Notes: a model not told the origin generated them from the letters alone. Positions 29,320 through 38,720 are shown, counted from the stretch's first letter. The stretch: 64,000 nucleotides of DNA from Pseudomonadota bacterium (GCA_018261735.1 JAGTRM010000010.1:37326-101325); one strand, 5' to 3'. Numbers and translations: made by a program.

Positions 29320-30711
29320 TCAGGCCGCCAGGCGTTTCAGCACTTCCTCGCGCCCCAGCAACGCCAATACCGCATCGACCGACGGCGTTTGCAGCGTGCC
29401 GCAGATCTTGGCGCGCAGCGGCATGCCCACCAGCGGCATCTTCACTTCCTGTTGCTTGACGAAATCCTTGATGAACTGGGCCAGCGTCGGCTGATCCCAG
29501 TTTTCCAGGCGGGCAGCACCTTCGGCAAAAAACTGCAGGCGCGCTTCGTCGTCCGGGGTCAGGTGCTTGGCAACAATCTCATCGGTCGGATCGAGCGGGC
29601 GGTAGAAATACTCGGCCTGATCGGCCAGTTCCAGCAGCGTCTGCACGCGTTCGCGCAGCAGCACCACCACCTGCGCCAGCGCCGGGCCGTTGCGGGTATC
29701 GACGCCCTTGTCATCGAGGAAGCGCTGTACCAGACCCGCCAACCGCGCAGGATCGGCAGCCTTCATGTGCTGCGCATTCAGCCACAGCAGTTTTTCCCGG
29801 TCGAAGCGGCTCGGGCTCGGGCTGACATCCTTCAGGTCGAACCATTCGACGAACTGGTCCAGCGTGAAGAATTCATCGTCGCCATGGCCCCAGCCCAGGC
29901 GAGCCAGGTAGTTGAGCAAGGCTTCGGGCAAGAAGCCCATGCGCTCGTACTCGACCACGCTGACCGCATCGCGGCGTTTGGAAAGTTTCTGGCCCTGATC
30001 GTTGTGGATCATCGGCAGGTGCGCGAAGACCGGCACTTGGGCGCCGAGTGCCTGATAGATCACGATCTGGCGCGGGGTATTGTTGACATGGTCGTCGCCG
30101 CGGATCACATGGGTAATGCCCATGTCCCAGTCATCGACCACCACGCAGAAATTGTAAGTCGGCGTGCCGTCCGGGCGCGCGATGATCAGATCGTCGAGCT
30201 CGGTCGTGCTGACTTCGATTCGTCCTTTCACGGCATCATCCCAGCCGATCACCCCTTCCACCGGCGTCTTGAAACGCACCACCGGCTGCACGCCGGCAGG
30301 CGGGGCCGGCAGCGTCTTGCCAGCTTCCGGGCGCCAGCGCCGGTCGTAACGCGGTTTTTCGCCGCGCGCTTCCTGCTCGGCGCGCAGCGCATCCAACTCT
30401 TCGCGGCTCATGTAGCACAAGTAGGCATGGCCGTTGGCCAAGAGTTGCTGCAGCACTTCCTTGTAGCGATCCATGCGCTGCATCTGGTAGAACGGGCCTT
30501 CGTCGTGGCCCAGATCGATCCAGTTCATGCCGTCCAGGATGGCCGCCACCGATTCCGGCGTGGAGCGTTCCAGATCGGTATCTTCGATGCGCAAAACAAA
30601 CTGGCCACCGTGTTTGCGGGCAAAGGCCCAGGAAAACAGCGCGGTACGCACCCCACCGATGTGCAGCAGGCCGGTGGGACTCGGGGCAAAACGGGTACGG
30701 ATCGTGGTCAT
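29320..30711 (-). CDS. gltX: Glutamate--tRNA ligase
   Basis: Class I synthetase charging tRNA-Glu, 463 residues. HIGH-type motif in PSPTGLLHIGGVRTALFSW, KMSKS-type motif KLSKRRDA (about 240), then an alpha-helical anticodon-binding domain. The start is set by homology at MTTIRTRFAPSPTG; an ATG six bases upstream (30717) is equally possible and neither has a clear ribosome site. It lies 40 bases after mltF on the same strand and may be read from the mltF transcript. Confidence 0.95.
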   Translation of the reverse strand: MTTIRTRFAPSPTGLLHIGGVRTALFSWAFARKHGGQFVLRIEDTDLERSTPESVAAILDGMNWIDLGHDEGPFYQMQRMDRYKEVLQQLLANGHAYLCYMSREELDALRAEQEARGEKPRYDRRWRPEAGKTLPAPPAGVQPVVRFKTPVEGVIGWDDAVKGRIEVSTTELDDLIIARPDGTPTYNFCVVVDDWDMGITHVIRGDDHVNNTPRQIVIYQALGAQVPVFAHLPMIHNDQGQKLSKRRDAVSVVEYERMGFLPEALLNYLARLGWGHGDDEFFTLDQFVEWFDLKDVSPSPSRFDREKLLWLNAQHMKAADPARLAGLVQRFLDDKGVDTRNGPALAQVVVLLRERVQTLLELADQAEYFYRPLDPTDEIVAKHLTPDDEARLQFFAEGAARLENWDQPTLAQFIKDFVKQQEVKMPLVGMPLRAKICGTLQTPSVDAVLALLGREEVLKRLAA

Positions 30712-30751
30712 GGTCATCACTGGGTAAGACAAAGGAAGATATTCTAACGGA

Positions 30752-32191
30752 TTACAGTGCCGCAGTTTCACCGCGCCCATTCCAATACAGATCGAACGGG
30801 AAGAATGGCTGCGACGCCGGCACGGCATTGGCCGCGAGCTTGGCAGAGCGTGGCCGGTAAGGCGGCTCGAAGCGCACCAGGATATCGAAGTAGCTGCGCA
30901 GCGATTCCACGAAAATCACCGGCTCACCGCCACGGGCATAGCCATACTTGAGCTTCTGGAAGTATTTCGGATTGCGCAGCAGCGGCAGCACGGTTTTGAC
31001 ATCGGCCCAGCTATCGGGATTTTTCTTGAGCCGTCTGGTCAGAATTCGTGCGTCTTCCAAATGGGCGAAGCCGACGTTGTAGGCAGCCAGCGCCAGCCAG
31101 GTGCGATCCGGTTCCGCAATGTGCTTGGGCATCTTGTCGATCAGCTGGCGCATGTAGCGCGCGCCGCCCAGAATGCTCTGGTACGGATCCAGCCGGTTCA
31201 CCCCCAGCATCCGCGCCGTCTCGCTCGTCAGCATCATGATACCGCGCACGCCATTGGGCGAAACGGCATCTGTCTGCCAGTGCGATTCCTGATAGGCCAG
31301 CGCAGCCACCAGCCGCCAATCCAGCCCGGTTTTTGCCTCGGCCTCGTGAAACCAGCCCCGGAAATCGGCAAGCGCCTGGGCTCGTCTATCAAGAAACGCG
31401 CGTGTATCCAGCGTTTCCAGCCGGTTGATATGCCCGTAATAGCGCTCGGTCAGGCGGGTGATCACCCCCTGGGTGCTTGCCTCTTTCATAAAGGCGGTGA
31501 CCCGCGCAGCGAGTTCGGTATCGCCCGCTCGCAGCGACCACGCCTGACCCATGGGTTCGCTCACACCGCGCTGAATCGCCACTTGCGGATAGTAGTTCTG
31601 CATCACGTCGGCCGTGCGCGCATCCACCAGCGCAGCCCGCACCTTTCCTTGCGCCACCTGCTCGAACAAACCTTCATCATCATCGGCATCCAGCACGGAA
31701 TTCATGCCGGGCCAGCGCGCCCGCATTTTTGCCACGGCCGGGGCATACTCGGGCAAGCCAGTTAGTACCACCTTCCCTGCCGCCAGCTGGCGCAGAATAT
31801 CCACGCCCGTTTTCCCTGCCGGATAAACCAGTACGGGTTCCACGGTCTGATACACCGGGCCGCTGACAACATCCGGCCCGCTACCGGCCCATACCCCTGC
31901 AGCAAGATGGGCCTCGCCACGGCGCAAGCGCAGCAGGGCATCCGCCTGATTGGCCGCAACCACAAACCGGACCTTGAGCCCATTTCTGGCGGCAAACTGG
32001 TTGACCAGGTCATATTCCAGCCCGGCCTGCGCCCCCGAAGCATCGACAAAAAGCGTGGTCGGCCCATTGGGAACCAAGGCCACCAATTCGCGGGTTTCCT
32101 GCCATGAGCGGACCGGCATCACACCACTCATGATCCAGTCGCCGCACCCGGCCAATAGCAACGAAAGCAATCCAGCGCACACTCGCCTCAT
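30752..32191 (-). CDS. mltF: Membrane-bound lytic murein transglycosylase F
   Basis: Outer-membrane lipoprotein of 479 residues that cleaves peptidoglycan to 1,6-anhydro products. The lipobox LLAGC puts the lipid-bearing Cys at residue 16. An amino-acid-binding-protein-like regulatory domain (about 35-265) precedes the SLT domain (about 280-410), which has the catalytic Glu in AYQESHW and the GVRGIMML motif. The domain order identifies MltF rather than MltC, MltE or Slt. Products could feed the GH3 enzyme encoded nearby. Confidence 0.93.
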   Translation of the reverse strand: MRRVCAGLLSLLLAGCGDWIMSGVMPVRSWQETRELVALVPNGPTTLFVDASGAQAGLEYDLVNQFAARNGLKVRFVVAANQADALLRLRRGEAHLAAGVWAGSGPDVVSGPVYQTVEPVLVYPAGKTGVDILRQLAAGKVVLTGLPEYAPAVAKMRARWPGMNSVLDADDDEGLFEQVAQGKVRAALVDARTADVMQNYYPQVAIQRGVSEPMGQAWSLRAGDTELAARVTAFMKEASTQGVITRLTERYYGHINRLETLDTRAFLDRRAQALADFRGWFHEAEAKTGLDWRLVAALAYQESHWQTDAVSPNGVRGIMMLTSETARMLGVNRLDPYQSILGGARYMRQLIDKMPKHIAEPDRTWLALAAYNVGFAHLEDARILTRRLKKNPDSWADVKTVLPLLRNPKYFQKLKYGYARGGEPVIFVESLRSYFDILVRFEPPYRPRSAKLAANAVPASQPFFPFDLYWNGRGETAAL

Positions 32192-32260
32192 GGAACCCTT
32201 TGATAATTATGAAAAACGCGGCATTGTGCCAACAAGGCGGCCAGATCACAAACAAAAAAT

Positions 32261-32290
32261 TTGGTAGGATGCCGGCTCTTGCGCTAGAAT
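32261..32290 (+). promoter_or_regulatory. Sigma-70 promoter of tRNA-Ser
   Basis: TTGGTA (32261-32266) and TAGAAT (32285-32290) are 18 bases apart, and the tRNA starts 14 bases later. Confidence 0.65.
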
Positions 32291-32303
32291 TGCCCCCCTA
32301 CGC

Positions 32304-32393
<90 letters not shown>

Positions 32394-32405
32394 AAGTATA
32401 AAACT

Positions 32406-32437
32406 AAAGCCCTGATTATTCAGGGCTTTTTTTATTT
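32406..32437 (+). terminator. Terminator of tRNA-Ser
   Basis: AAAGCCCTGA (32406-32415) pairs with TCAGGGCTTT (32420-32429) over a TTAT loop, followed by a T-rich tract. Confidence 0.9.
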
Positions 32438-32750
32438 CTATTTTCCCAAGTATGCCATACGGTATGCCACAATGCACTGGTACCCTCTGGACTGGATTGA
32501 ACAATCCGTCAACGGAATCGTTCGCTGCCCAACGCGAATTCGGCAGCTCCTTCCTGGCCAATTGCCTCCGGTCGCAGTCCACAGACCTGTTATTCAGATA
32601 CCCCACTCGATCACGTAAGCGGCGCACTTCTTCGGGTCTTTGGCGAGCGGGATCGGATGTTCAGTTTGGTGGCAAGGTCCGCAATTGCGTGACACCGGTC
32701 ATCCGGCCAGTCCAATCCGAAAGACCGCAATGGCCGAAAAGCAGTAGTGA
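32438..32750. other. Gene-free stretch after tRNA-Ser
   Basis: About 310 bases without a supported gene. On the minus strand a short frame holds an Arg-rich, protein-like segment (about 32540-32660, reading EEVRRLRDRVGYLNNRSVD) that could be the remains of a decayed coding region. It lacks a start and a ribosome site and runs into the tRNA terminator, so I do not call it a gene. Confidence 0.4.
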
Positions 32751-33032
32751 TTATTTTCCAAACGACAGCTTGAAACTGCCATTTAGCCAATGCCGCAAAG
32801 TCACCTCATCGGAATATTTCGCCAGCAGACCTGTACTGATGGCAGTCACTGCGCGATGAACGGCTCTTGCTTGTTCCAGCTTGATTTCCTTCTCGCAATA
32901 CTGAGTAGATAAGTTGCCATAATGCGTTGCAACTTGCTGAAACTGTTCCTCAGCGCCACATAAAAATTTCTCAGTTTCCTGGAGATATTTTTCTGACGCA
33001 GCCTGGATTTGATTCAGAACAGTTGCATCCAT
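32751..33032 (-). CDS. Small helical hypothetical protein
   Basis: A 93-residue protein, predicted almost entirely alpha-helical with Gln/Glu-rich heptads in the first half (EKYLQETEKFLCGAEEQFQQ), loosely like phasin-type proteins. There is no signal peptide. It lies 50 bases downstream of umuC on the same strand, so it may belong to the umuDC transcript. The ribosome site is weak. The family is not recognised; it could also be an orphan gene of the accessory stretch. Confidence 0.45.
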   Translation of the reverse strand: MDATVLNQIQAASEKYLQETEKFLCGAEEQFQQVATHYGNLSTQYCEKEIKLEQARAVHRAVTAISTGLLAKYSDEVTLRHWLNGSFKLSFGK

Positions 33033-33082
33033 GATTGATCTCAGCTGTTATTTTCCGGGGGAATTACCGTACCGTCAGATTC

Positions 33083-34348
33083 TTAACGCACCTTCGGCAC
33101 ATCCTCCCACCGTGTTGTCCAGCAGGGCGACAAATGCACTTGCCGCATCTTCCATTTATGATCAGTCCCGGCGCTCGCCAGTCGCAGCATACCCCGCCCC
33201 CAGTGCTGATTGATTCGGTCCATCGTGTCATTCAGACAGGCTCGTTTGAGTGGATCTGCGCTTTGTAAAAACAGGTGGCCTTGAATGGCGGTATTAGGTT
33301 GCAGATCGAGCAGCATCACGCCTGCTTTCACATAAGCATAACCATGACGATAAATGCGCTTGAGTACCCATAGCGCGGCTCGTGTCAGTAGCAGTGTGTC
33401 ATCACTTGGTTGCGACAGGGGTACCACCACATGCTTGCTGTACTGCGGATCTTTTTCACGGAATGGACTTGTGCAGATGAAGACTGCCAAAGCTCCGGCT
33501 GCCGATTTCTGACTGCGTAGCTTTTCGGCTGCGCGAGCAGCATACGTGCTGATCGCTTCCGATAATTCTTGCTCTGTAAAAACGTTCCGACCAAAGCTGC
33601 GTGAACACATAATCTGCTGTTTATCCGGCGCTGTATCCTCCAGCTCGATGCACGGCTGTTCTTGCAGTTCCCGCACGGTTCGCTCAAGGACCACGCTGTA
33701 ACGGCTTCGAATCGTTTCAGGATCGGCCCGCTGTAAATCCGCTACTGAGTAGATTTCTTCTTTGTTCAGACTTGATGACAAGCGCCGACCCACTCCCCAG
33801 ACTTCCCCAACTTCAACCTCCTGCATCACCCGCAGTTGGCTTTCCGCATCCAGCTTGGACCACTCACACACGCCGGCGAATTGCGGGCGTTTCTTGGCGA
33901 GATGGTTGCAAAATTTGGCAAGCGTTTTGGTCGGTCCAATGCCCACACACACAGGTAAGCCGGTGCCCTGGAGCACCGTTTTTCGGATATCCCGCCCAAG
34001 TTCGGTCAGGTCGCCAGGAATCCCATCCAATCCCAAAAAGCATTCGTCGATTGAATAGACTTCCCGGTGCGGGCTATAGCGACTCAGGATAGTCATCACC
34101 CGATTGCTCATGTCGGCATAAAGCGCAAAATTGCTGCTGTAGGCAATGATGCCGTGCTGCTTGGCGAAATCTTGTATCTGGTGCCAAGGCTGGCCCATGC
34201 GGACACCAAACGCCTTCACTTCAGCGCTGCGTGCAATACAGCAGCCATCGTTGTTTGACAGGACCACGACTGGTTTGCCTTCGAGTTTGGGTTCAAAAAC
34301 TCGTTGGCAACTCACGTAGAAGTTATTCACGTCGACCAGGGCAATCAT
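33083..34348 (-). CDS. umuC: DNA polymerase V catalytic subunit UmuC
   Basis: Y-family translesion polymerase of 421 residues. The palm has the metal-binding [11 protein letters not shown]-terminus and YSIDECFL (about 100). The finger/thumb region and helix-hairpin-helix follow ([13 protein letters not shown]), then the little finger and a C-terminal UmuC-specific DUF4113-like tail (about 370-421). It is the second gene of an operon with umuD, whose stop overlaps its ATG by 4 bases. Expected to be SOS-induced for damage bypass. Confidence 0.96.
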   Translation of the reverse strand: MIALVDVNNFYVSCQRVFEPKLEGKPVVVLSNNDGCCIARSAEVKAFGVRMGQPWHQIQDFAKQHGIIAYSSNFALYADMSNRVMTILSRYSPHREVYSIDECFLGLDGIPGDLTELGRDIRKTVLQGTGLPVCVGIGPTKTLAKFCNHLAKKRPQFAGVCEWSKLDAESQLRVMQEVEVGEVWGVGRRLSSSLNKEEIYSVADLQRADPETIRSRYSVVLERTVRELQEQPCIELEDTAPDKQQIMCSRSFGRNVFTEQELSEAISTYAARAAEKLRSQKSAAGALAVFICTSPFREKDPQYSKHVVVPLSQPSDDTLLLTRAALWVLKRIYRHGYAYVKAGVMLLDLQPNTAIQGHLFLQSADPLKRACLNDTMDRINQHWGRGMLRLASAGTDHKWKMRQVHLSPCWTTRWEDVPKVR

Positions 34349-34794
34349 TGCGGCTCCATGATCCAGGCTGTGACCACGCCCCAGATACCCAGTTCTTGGC
34401 CTTCATTTAAAACCATGGGCTGATAAGACGGATTTTCGGCAAGGAGCGCCAAACGATTACCGCGCTGGTACAGTCGTTTGACGGTGTACTCATCATCCAG
34501 CAAGGCAACGACAATATCGTTATGCTTCGCTTCACGCCCCCGATCCACGATCAACATGGCGTTGTTGGGTATGGAGCGTTCAGCGATAGGGCTGGTCATG
34601 CTGTCCCCGCAGACCTGAATGAAATAAGTTGTTTCCGGATGAGGGACGTAACGCTGATTGAGATCGGTCCGTTCTTCGGCCCAATCCTCCGCAGGAGAAG
34701 GAAAACCGGCAGGTACTTTATTCCCCACGACCGGAAGCAATAGCCTGGAAGGGGTGAGAGCCGCAGCGAACAGACCATGTAAAATTTGCTTCAT
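34345..34794 (-). CDS. umuD: UmuD, autoprocessed subunit of polymerase V
   Basis: LexA-like S24 protein of 149 residues. The self-cleavage site is [10 protein letters not shown] (about 29/30), with the nucleophile Ser in GDSM (65) and the general base Lys in TVKRL (106). RecA-stimulated cleavage gives UmuD', which binds UmuC. It starts 37 bases from a perfect 18-bp palindrome that it shares with a divergent SRAP gene. The short N-terminal arm lacks a DNA-binding domain, so this is not a repressor. Confidence 0.95.
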   Translation of the reverse strand: MKQILHGLFAAALTPSRLLLPVVGNKVPAGFPSPAEDWAEERTDLNQRYVPHPETTYFIQVCGDSMTSPIAERSIPNNAMLIVDRGREAKHNDIVVALLDDEYTVKRLYQRGNRLALLAENPSYQPMVLNEGQELGIWGVVTAWIMEPQ

Positions 34795-34830
34795 GGCAGT
34801 ATCCTAAAAATGAAATACGACCAGGAAATT

Positions 34831-34848
34831 ATAGAACGTACGTTCTAT
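34831..34848. promoter_or_regulatory. Perfect 18-bp palindrome, likely SOS operator
   Basis: The sequence ATAGAACGTACGTTCTAT is its own reverse complement. It lies between divergent umuD (46 bases upstream of... its start at 34794) and the SRAP gene (start 34857). Its core GAAC-N4-GTTC matches the Gram-positive type of LexA box rather than the E. coli CTGT-N8-ACAG type. Binding by a LexA-like repressor is inference. Confidence 0.6.
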
Positions 34849-34856
34849 TAAATGCG

Positions 34857-35516
34857 ATGTGCGTCAATTACATTCCCGTCCCAAAACGCATGTTGCTCGA
34901 CTTCTTCCGGGCCCCTCCACCTGTCGAGGATTGGCCCGCTGAAGTCTGGCAAGACTATGCTGCGCCTATCATCGTCGCTGATGGCGCTGGCCGGAAATCA
35001 CTACTTGCCAACTATGGAATGATCCCCAGGAAGAAAAAATTATCAGACAAGCGGTACAGTACGATGAATGCCCGAGCAGAAACCATCGGGCAACTCGTGA
35101 GTTATAAACGGGCTTGGCTGCAGTGCCAGTTTTGTCTGGTGCCAATGCTGGGATTTTTTGAGCCGTGCTATGAATCGGGTAAGCCGGAACGCAACTTGAT
35201 CAATCTGGTCGATGGCCAACCATTCGCTGTTGCCGGCCTCTGGCGTAGCTGGGGCGAAGAGGATGGCAGTCAGACCTATTCCTTTACTCAAATCACGATC
35301 AATGCGGATAACCATCCCTTGATGCGCCGGATGCATAAGCCTGGGGATGAAAAGCGCAACCTCGTTATCATCCACGAAGCCGGTTATAACGATTGGCTCA
35401 CCAACAGAGACATTGAACTTGCGCGAACTTTCCTGCAAAACTATCCCGCTGAACAGATGCAGGCAATCCCAACGCCACTTAAGCCTGACCCTCCGGTGAC
35501 TGATTCCTTGTTTTGA
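34857..35516 (+). CDS. yedK: SRAP/HMCES-family abasic-site protein (YedK-like)
   Basis: SOS response-associated peptidase family, 219 residues. These proteins form a thiazolidine crosslink with abasic sites in single-stranded DNA through Cys2. Cys2 is present (MCVNY), along with Asn71 in NARAET, the Glu in GFFEP (about 102) and the His in RRMHKP (160). Because the Met must precede Cys2, the ATG at 34857 is certain, yet no ribosome site is visible and the palindrome ends only 8 bases upstream, so the message may be nearly leaderless. Divergent from umuDC and probably co-regulated. Confidence 0.93.
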   Translation: MCVNYIPVPKRMLLDFFRAPPPVEDWPAEVWQDYAAPIIVADGAGRKSLLANYGMIPRKKKLSDKRYSTMNARAETIGQLVSYKRAWLQCQFCLVPMLGFFEPCYESGKPERNLINLVDGQPFAVAGLWRSWGEEDGSQTYSFTQITINADNHPLMRRMHKPGDEKRNLVIIHEAGYNDWLTNRDIELARTFLQNYPAEQMQAIPTPLKPDPPVTDSLF

Positions 35517-35576
35517 CCTTTTTGGCAGTAGTGCTGTCACCCCGCAATACTCCATACACACAAAAAACGACACTCC

Positions 35577-36425
35577 ATGAAGCGAAACACATTTCTTTTG
35601 CTGGCCGTATTGTTGGCTGGTTGCGATAACGGCCAAATTTCATCTTTTGCTCATTCTCCAGGTGTCAAGCTCTTGGCCAAAGCTGGCGAACAGATCCTGA
35701 CCAAAGCGAACTCAACCACTGGGGCGATACCTCCTACGACTAAATCGAACCGCGCCGTTGACTTGGTCTATGGCAAGACGACCGTCGGACATCGAGATTT
35801 TGCTAATGCAAAAAAGGTACTCCCTCAAGTGTTCGCAGGCATGGAGGAAGACTTTTATTGTGGTTGCAGCTATACCGGCAAAGATGTGGCTTTCGCCAGT
35901 TGTGGTTACGTGCCGCGTAAAAACGAGGATCGGGCCAGTCGTATCGAATGGGAGCATGTCGTGCCTGCTTGGGTCATTGGGCATCAGCGTCAATGCTGGC
36001 AAAACGGCGGACGGGGAAATTGCACAGCGACCGATGCTGTTTTTCAGAAGGCAGAAGGCGATCTTAACAACCTGGTACCAGCGGTGGGCGAAGTTAATGG
36101 TGACCGCAGTAACTTCTCCTATGGCGCATGGACTCGAAACCCGGAACCGATGTACGGACAATGCAAAACCATCGTTGATTTTAAATACAAACGCACACAA
36201 CCGCGTGAAGAGGTACGAGGACGGGCGGCACGGATCACCTTATACATGCATGAAACCTATGGCCTGAGCATGAGCAAACAGGACAAGCAGTTAATGTGTG
36301 CCTGGGCCAAGACTTATCCAGTCGACGATTGGGAGTTGAAGCGCAACGAACGGATTGTTGGTTGGCAAGGATCAGGGAACCCGCTTGTCACGGATCATCA
36401 AAAAATGAGCGAAATTTGTGGTTAA
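35577..36425 (+). CDS. endA: Endonuclease I (EndA/Dns), lipoprotein
   Basis: Non-specific DNase of 282 residues. The lipobox LLAGC gives lipidation at Cys16, so it is membrane-anchored in the envelope, unlike soluble periplasmic EndA of E. coli. The nuclease domain (about 60-270) has the catalytic EHVVPAW motif (about 125), followed by NLVPAVGEVNGDRSN and several Cys suited to disulfides. It follows the SRAP gene by 60 bases on the same strand. It may degrade foreign or released DNA; a link to the SOS genes is only positional. Confidence 0.93.
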   Translation: MKRNTFLLLAVLLAGCDNGQISSFAHSPGVKLLAKAGEQILTKANSTTGAIPPTTKSNRAVDLVYGKTTVGHRDFANAKKVLPQVFAGMEEDFYCGCSYTGKDVAFASCGYVPRKNEDRASRIEWEHVVPAWVIGHQRQCWQNGGRGNCTATDAVFQKAEGDLNNLVPAVGEVNGDRSNFSYGAWTRNPEPMYGQCKTIVDFKYKRTQPREEVRGRAARITLYMHETYGLSMSKQDKQLMCAWAKTYPVDDWELKRNERIVGWQGSGNPLVTDHQKMSEICG

Positions 36426-36445
36426 TTCCTAAAAGGGAGACTGAT

Positions 36446-36523
36446 ATGTGTAGCTGCCAGTTGCGCCAAGTCGCTCGGTGGCTTGATATCGGCCAAAGCA
36501 GAAGCTTATACCTCGGTCGATGA
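36446..36523 (+). CDS. Possible 25-residue peptide or gene remnant
   Basis: ATG 36446 is preceded at good distance by AAGGGAG, a strong ribosome site, and opens a 25-codon frame starting MCSCQLRQVARWLDIG. No family is recognised. The strong site suggests either a true small protein or the surviving 5' end of a larger gene cut by a stop. Nothing else is seen between endA and the operator at 36585. Confidence 0.25.
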   Translation: MCSCQLRQVARWLDIGQSRSLYLGR

Positions 36524-36584
36524 ATTTCTCCTTCGCATCTCTTTGCCGACAAAACTCTAGCGCCTCTCCCATTGATCTATCGGT

Positions 36585-36630
36585 TAAATATCAAACATTC
36601 CGTTGATATTTAAACAAAAAGTTGATATTT
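36585..36630. promoter_or_regulatory. Operator with three TTGATATTT half-sites
   Basis: TAAATATCAA (36585-36594) and TTGATATTTA (36603-36612) form a perfect 10-bp inverted repeat with an 8-base gap. A third half-site, TTGATATTT, lies at 36622-36630. The cluster sits 52 bases before the DauR-like regulator and very likely controls the serine operon, by autoregulation or another factor. Confidence 0.55.
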
Positions 36631-36681
36631 TTCGCTTGCCCCGGCGGTACCCTCCACTATTTAACTTGAAATGGATTACTC

Positions 36682-37398
36682 GTGAGCGACGCAAATCTCG
36701 ACACCAGGGAAGAAAGGCATCTGGTTTTCAAGGTATTGAAAGCCACACTGGAAGCGCTTGGCAGCATCGTGGGACGCAATACGGAATTGGTGCTGCATGA
36801 TCTCACCACACCAGAAAGCTCGGTCATGGCGATTGTGAATGGCCACATTTCCGGTCGTACCGTGGGCAGCCCGATCCTTGCCGGCCCGAAGCAAGATCTG
36901 GGGTTTGCTGCAGTGTTGCAGTCGCCTGCGGGCGCGGAAAACTACGATCCGGTGGTGATTCAGGATTACCCGACCACCAGTATCAGCGGTGGCACGCTGC
37001 GCAGCTCAACCGTGGTTTTCAGGGATGCCAATGGCCAACCCTATGCCAGCCTTTGCATCAATGCCGACCTGAGCGGGATTACGGCGGCACAGGCTTGCCT
37101 GGCGCAGCTTTTGGGCGATGCCCCAAAAGTCGAACCCAAAGTGATTGAACAGCCGGATATGGAATTGCTGATGACCGAGATCATCCAAGCCGCACTTGCA
37201 AATTCCAATACGCCCAACAAGTCCATGAACAAGAAAGCCAAGCTTGAAGCGGTCCGGCAAATGCAGGAGCGCGGCATCTTCATCGTCAAGGGCGGGGTCG
37301 AGAAAGCCGCAGTGGCGCTCGGTGTAACCCGATACACAATTTACAACTATCTGGATGAAATTCGAGCGCTCCAGGCCGTTAGTTCCCGAAAGGATTGA
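36682..37398 (+). CDS. YheO/DauR-like PAS-HTH transcriptional regulator
   Basis: A 238-residue regulator with an N-terminal YheO-type PAS domain (about 15-130) and a C-terminal DauR-like helix-turn-helix (about 180-232, GVEKAAVALGVTRYTIYNYL). Relatives control D-arginine and other amino-acid catabolic genes. It starts at GTG 36682. ridA begins one base after its stop, so regulator and enzymes form one operon. The effector is probably an amino acid or its imine product; this is inferred from the neighbours. Confidence 0.88.
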   Translation: MSDANLDTREERHLVFKVLKATLEALGSIVGRNTELVLHDLTTPESSVMAIVNGHISGRTVGSPILAGPKQDLGFAAVLQSPAGAENYDPVVIQDYPTTSISGGTLRSSTVVFRDANGQPYASLCINADLSGITAAQACLAQLLGDAPKVEPKVIEQPDMELLMTEIIQAALANSNTPNKSMNKKAKLEAVRQMQERGIFIVKGGVEKAAVALGVTRYTIYNYLDEIRALQAVSSRKD

Positions 37399-37399
37399 G

Positions 37400-37780
37400 A
37401 TGCCAATTTCAGAGATCAAACGCTACCCAAGTGATCTGCCATTCCCTTTCTCCAAGGCGGTTGAAGCTGGAGGTTTTCTATTTTTATCCGGCCAGGTCTC
37501 CATGTCAGAAACCGGCGAGCCAGTCTTCGGGGATATAAAAACCCAGACACGTAACATCATGGCAGGGATACAGGGCACCTTACTTGCCTGCGGTTCGGAT
37601 TTGGATGCCGTCGTCAAAGTAACGGTTTGGCTTTCGGACATGAAGCACTTTTCGGATTTCAACCAAGAATACAGAAGCTATTTCCCCAATGGCTTCCCCA
37701 CCCGGTCAGTAGTCAGTTGCAATTTGGCATTCGGTCTGGATGTTGAAATAGAAGTCCAGGCGCTCCAGAAAACTCATTAA
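37400..37780 (+). CDS. ridA: RidA-family enamine/imine deaminase
   Basis: Trimeric YjgF/YER057c/UK114-fold protein of 126 residues that hydrolyses reactive enamines such as 2-aminoacrylate to keto acids. Seen: FLSGQVSM (about 28-35), the family loop containing GSDLDAVVKVTVWL, and the C-terminal DVEIEVQAL. The active-site Arg of RidA (usually in P-x-R-S) appears in FPTRSVV. It directly precedes a serine/threonine dehydratase, the kind of enzyme that releases its substrate. Confidence 0.9.
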   Translation: MPISEIKRYPSDLPFPFSKAVEAGGFLFLSGQVSMSETGEPVFGDIKTQTRNIMAGIQGTLLACGSDLDAVVKVTVWLSDMKHFSDFNQEYRSYFPNGFPTRSVVSCNLAFGLDVEIEVQALQKTH

Positions 37781-37802
37781 CGCTCTATCGGAATCCTTTG
37801 CC

Positions 37803-38720
37803 ATGTCCCTGCATATTCAAACTCCATTGTTCGAATCCCGCTCCTTGAGTGCTGCGGCTCGGCGTTCCGTTTGGCTCAAGCTAGAGGCCCTGCAACCATC
37901 CGGATCGTTCAAACTCCGGGGAATGGGTCATGCCTGCGAGACTTATCTGGCACTTGGCGCACAACGCTTCGTGTCCTCATCGGGCGGGAATGCCGGTCTT
38001 GCAGTGGCCTATGCCGGCCGGCGACTGGGCGTGCCTGTTACCGTAGTGGTTCCGGAAACCACCACAGAGCGTGCAAAAGAGCTGCTGCATCAGGAAAACG
38101 CCGAAGTCGTGGTTCACGGGGCTTCTTGGCAAGAGGCTAATGCGTACGCCCAATCACTGCTTGGCTCTAGCGATGCATTTCTGCATCCGTTTGACGATCC
38201 CTTGCTCTGGCGGGGGCATGCGTCGATGATGGATGAAGTTGCACAGGCTGGCCTCAAGCCTGATGTGATTCTGTTGTCCGTGGGCGGCGGGGGGCTGCTT
38301 TGTGGCGTTGTGGAAGGCATGCATCGCAACGGCTGGCAGAATATCCCGGTGCTTGCAGTGGAAACCGAAGGCACCGCGTCATTCAATGCCGCAATCAAAG
38401 CCGGGCAGGTGGTGGAGCTGGAACGTATCAGCGGTGTTGCCACCTCCCTGGGGGCCAAGCGCATCTGCGACCGGGCATGGCAATGGAGCCAAACGTACCC
38501 GATCCAAAGCATTGTGATATCCGATTCAAGCGCACTCGATGCGTGCGAGCGTTTTCTGGCGGACCATCGCATCCTGGTCGAGCCGGCTTGCGGTGCCAGT
38601 CTTGCTCTTGCCTGCGAGAACCACCCGGCACTGGAACCGTACCAGAACGTGTTGGTAATCGTATGTGGCGGCGCCACTGCGAGCATTGATCAAATCCGAA
38701 ATTGGGCAAAATCCTGCTGA
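37803..38720 (+). CDS. PLP-dependent serine/threonine dehydratase
   Basis: Fold-type II PLP enzyme of 305 residues, close in length and motifs to eukaryotic-type L-serine dehydratases. PLP Lys in SGSFKLRG (about 35), phosphate/substrate loop SSGGNAGLA (about 60), Gly-rich loop SVGGGGLLCG (about 160) and the Cys/Ser pyridine-contact CGGATAS near the C-terminus. It would deaminate L-serine (or threonine) through 2-aminoacrylate, matching the adjacent RidA. There is no ACT regulatory domain. D-serine or other substrates cannot be excluded. Confidence 0.87.
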   Translation: MSLHIQTPLFESRSLSAAARRSVWLKLEALQPSGSFKLRGMGHACETYLALGAQRFVSSSGGNAGLAVAYAGRRLGVPVTVVVPETTTERAKELLHQENAEVVVHGASWQEANAYAQSLLGSSDAFLHPFDDPLLWRGHASMMDEVAQAGLKPDVILLSVGGGGLLCGVVEGMHRNGWQNIPVLAVETEGTASFNAAIKAGQVVELERISGVATSLGAKRICDRAWQWSQTYPIQSIVISDSSALDACERFLADHRILVEPACGASLALACENHPALEPYQNVLVIVCGGATASIDQIRNWAKSC

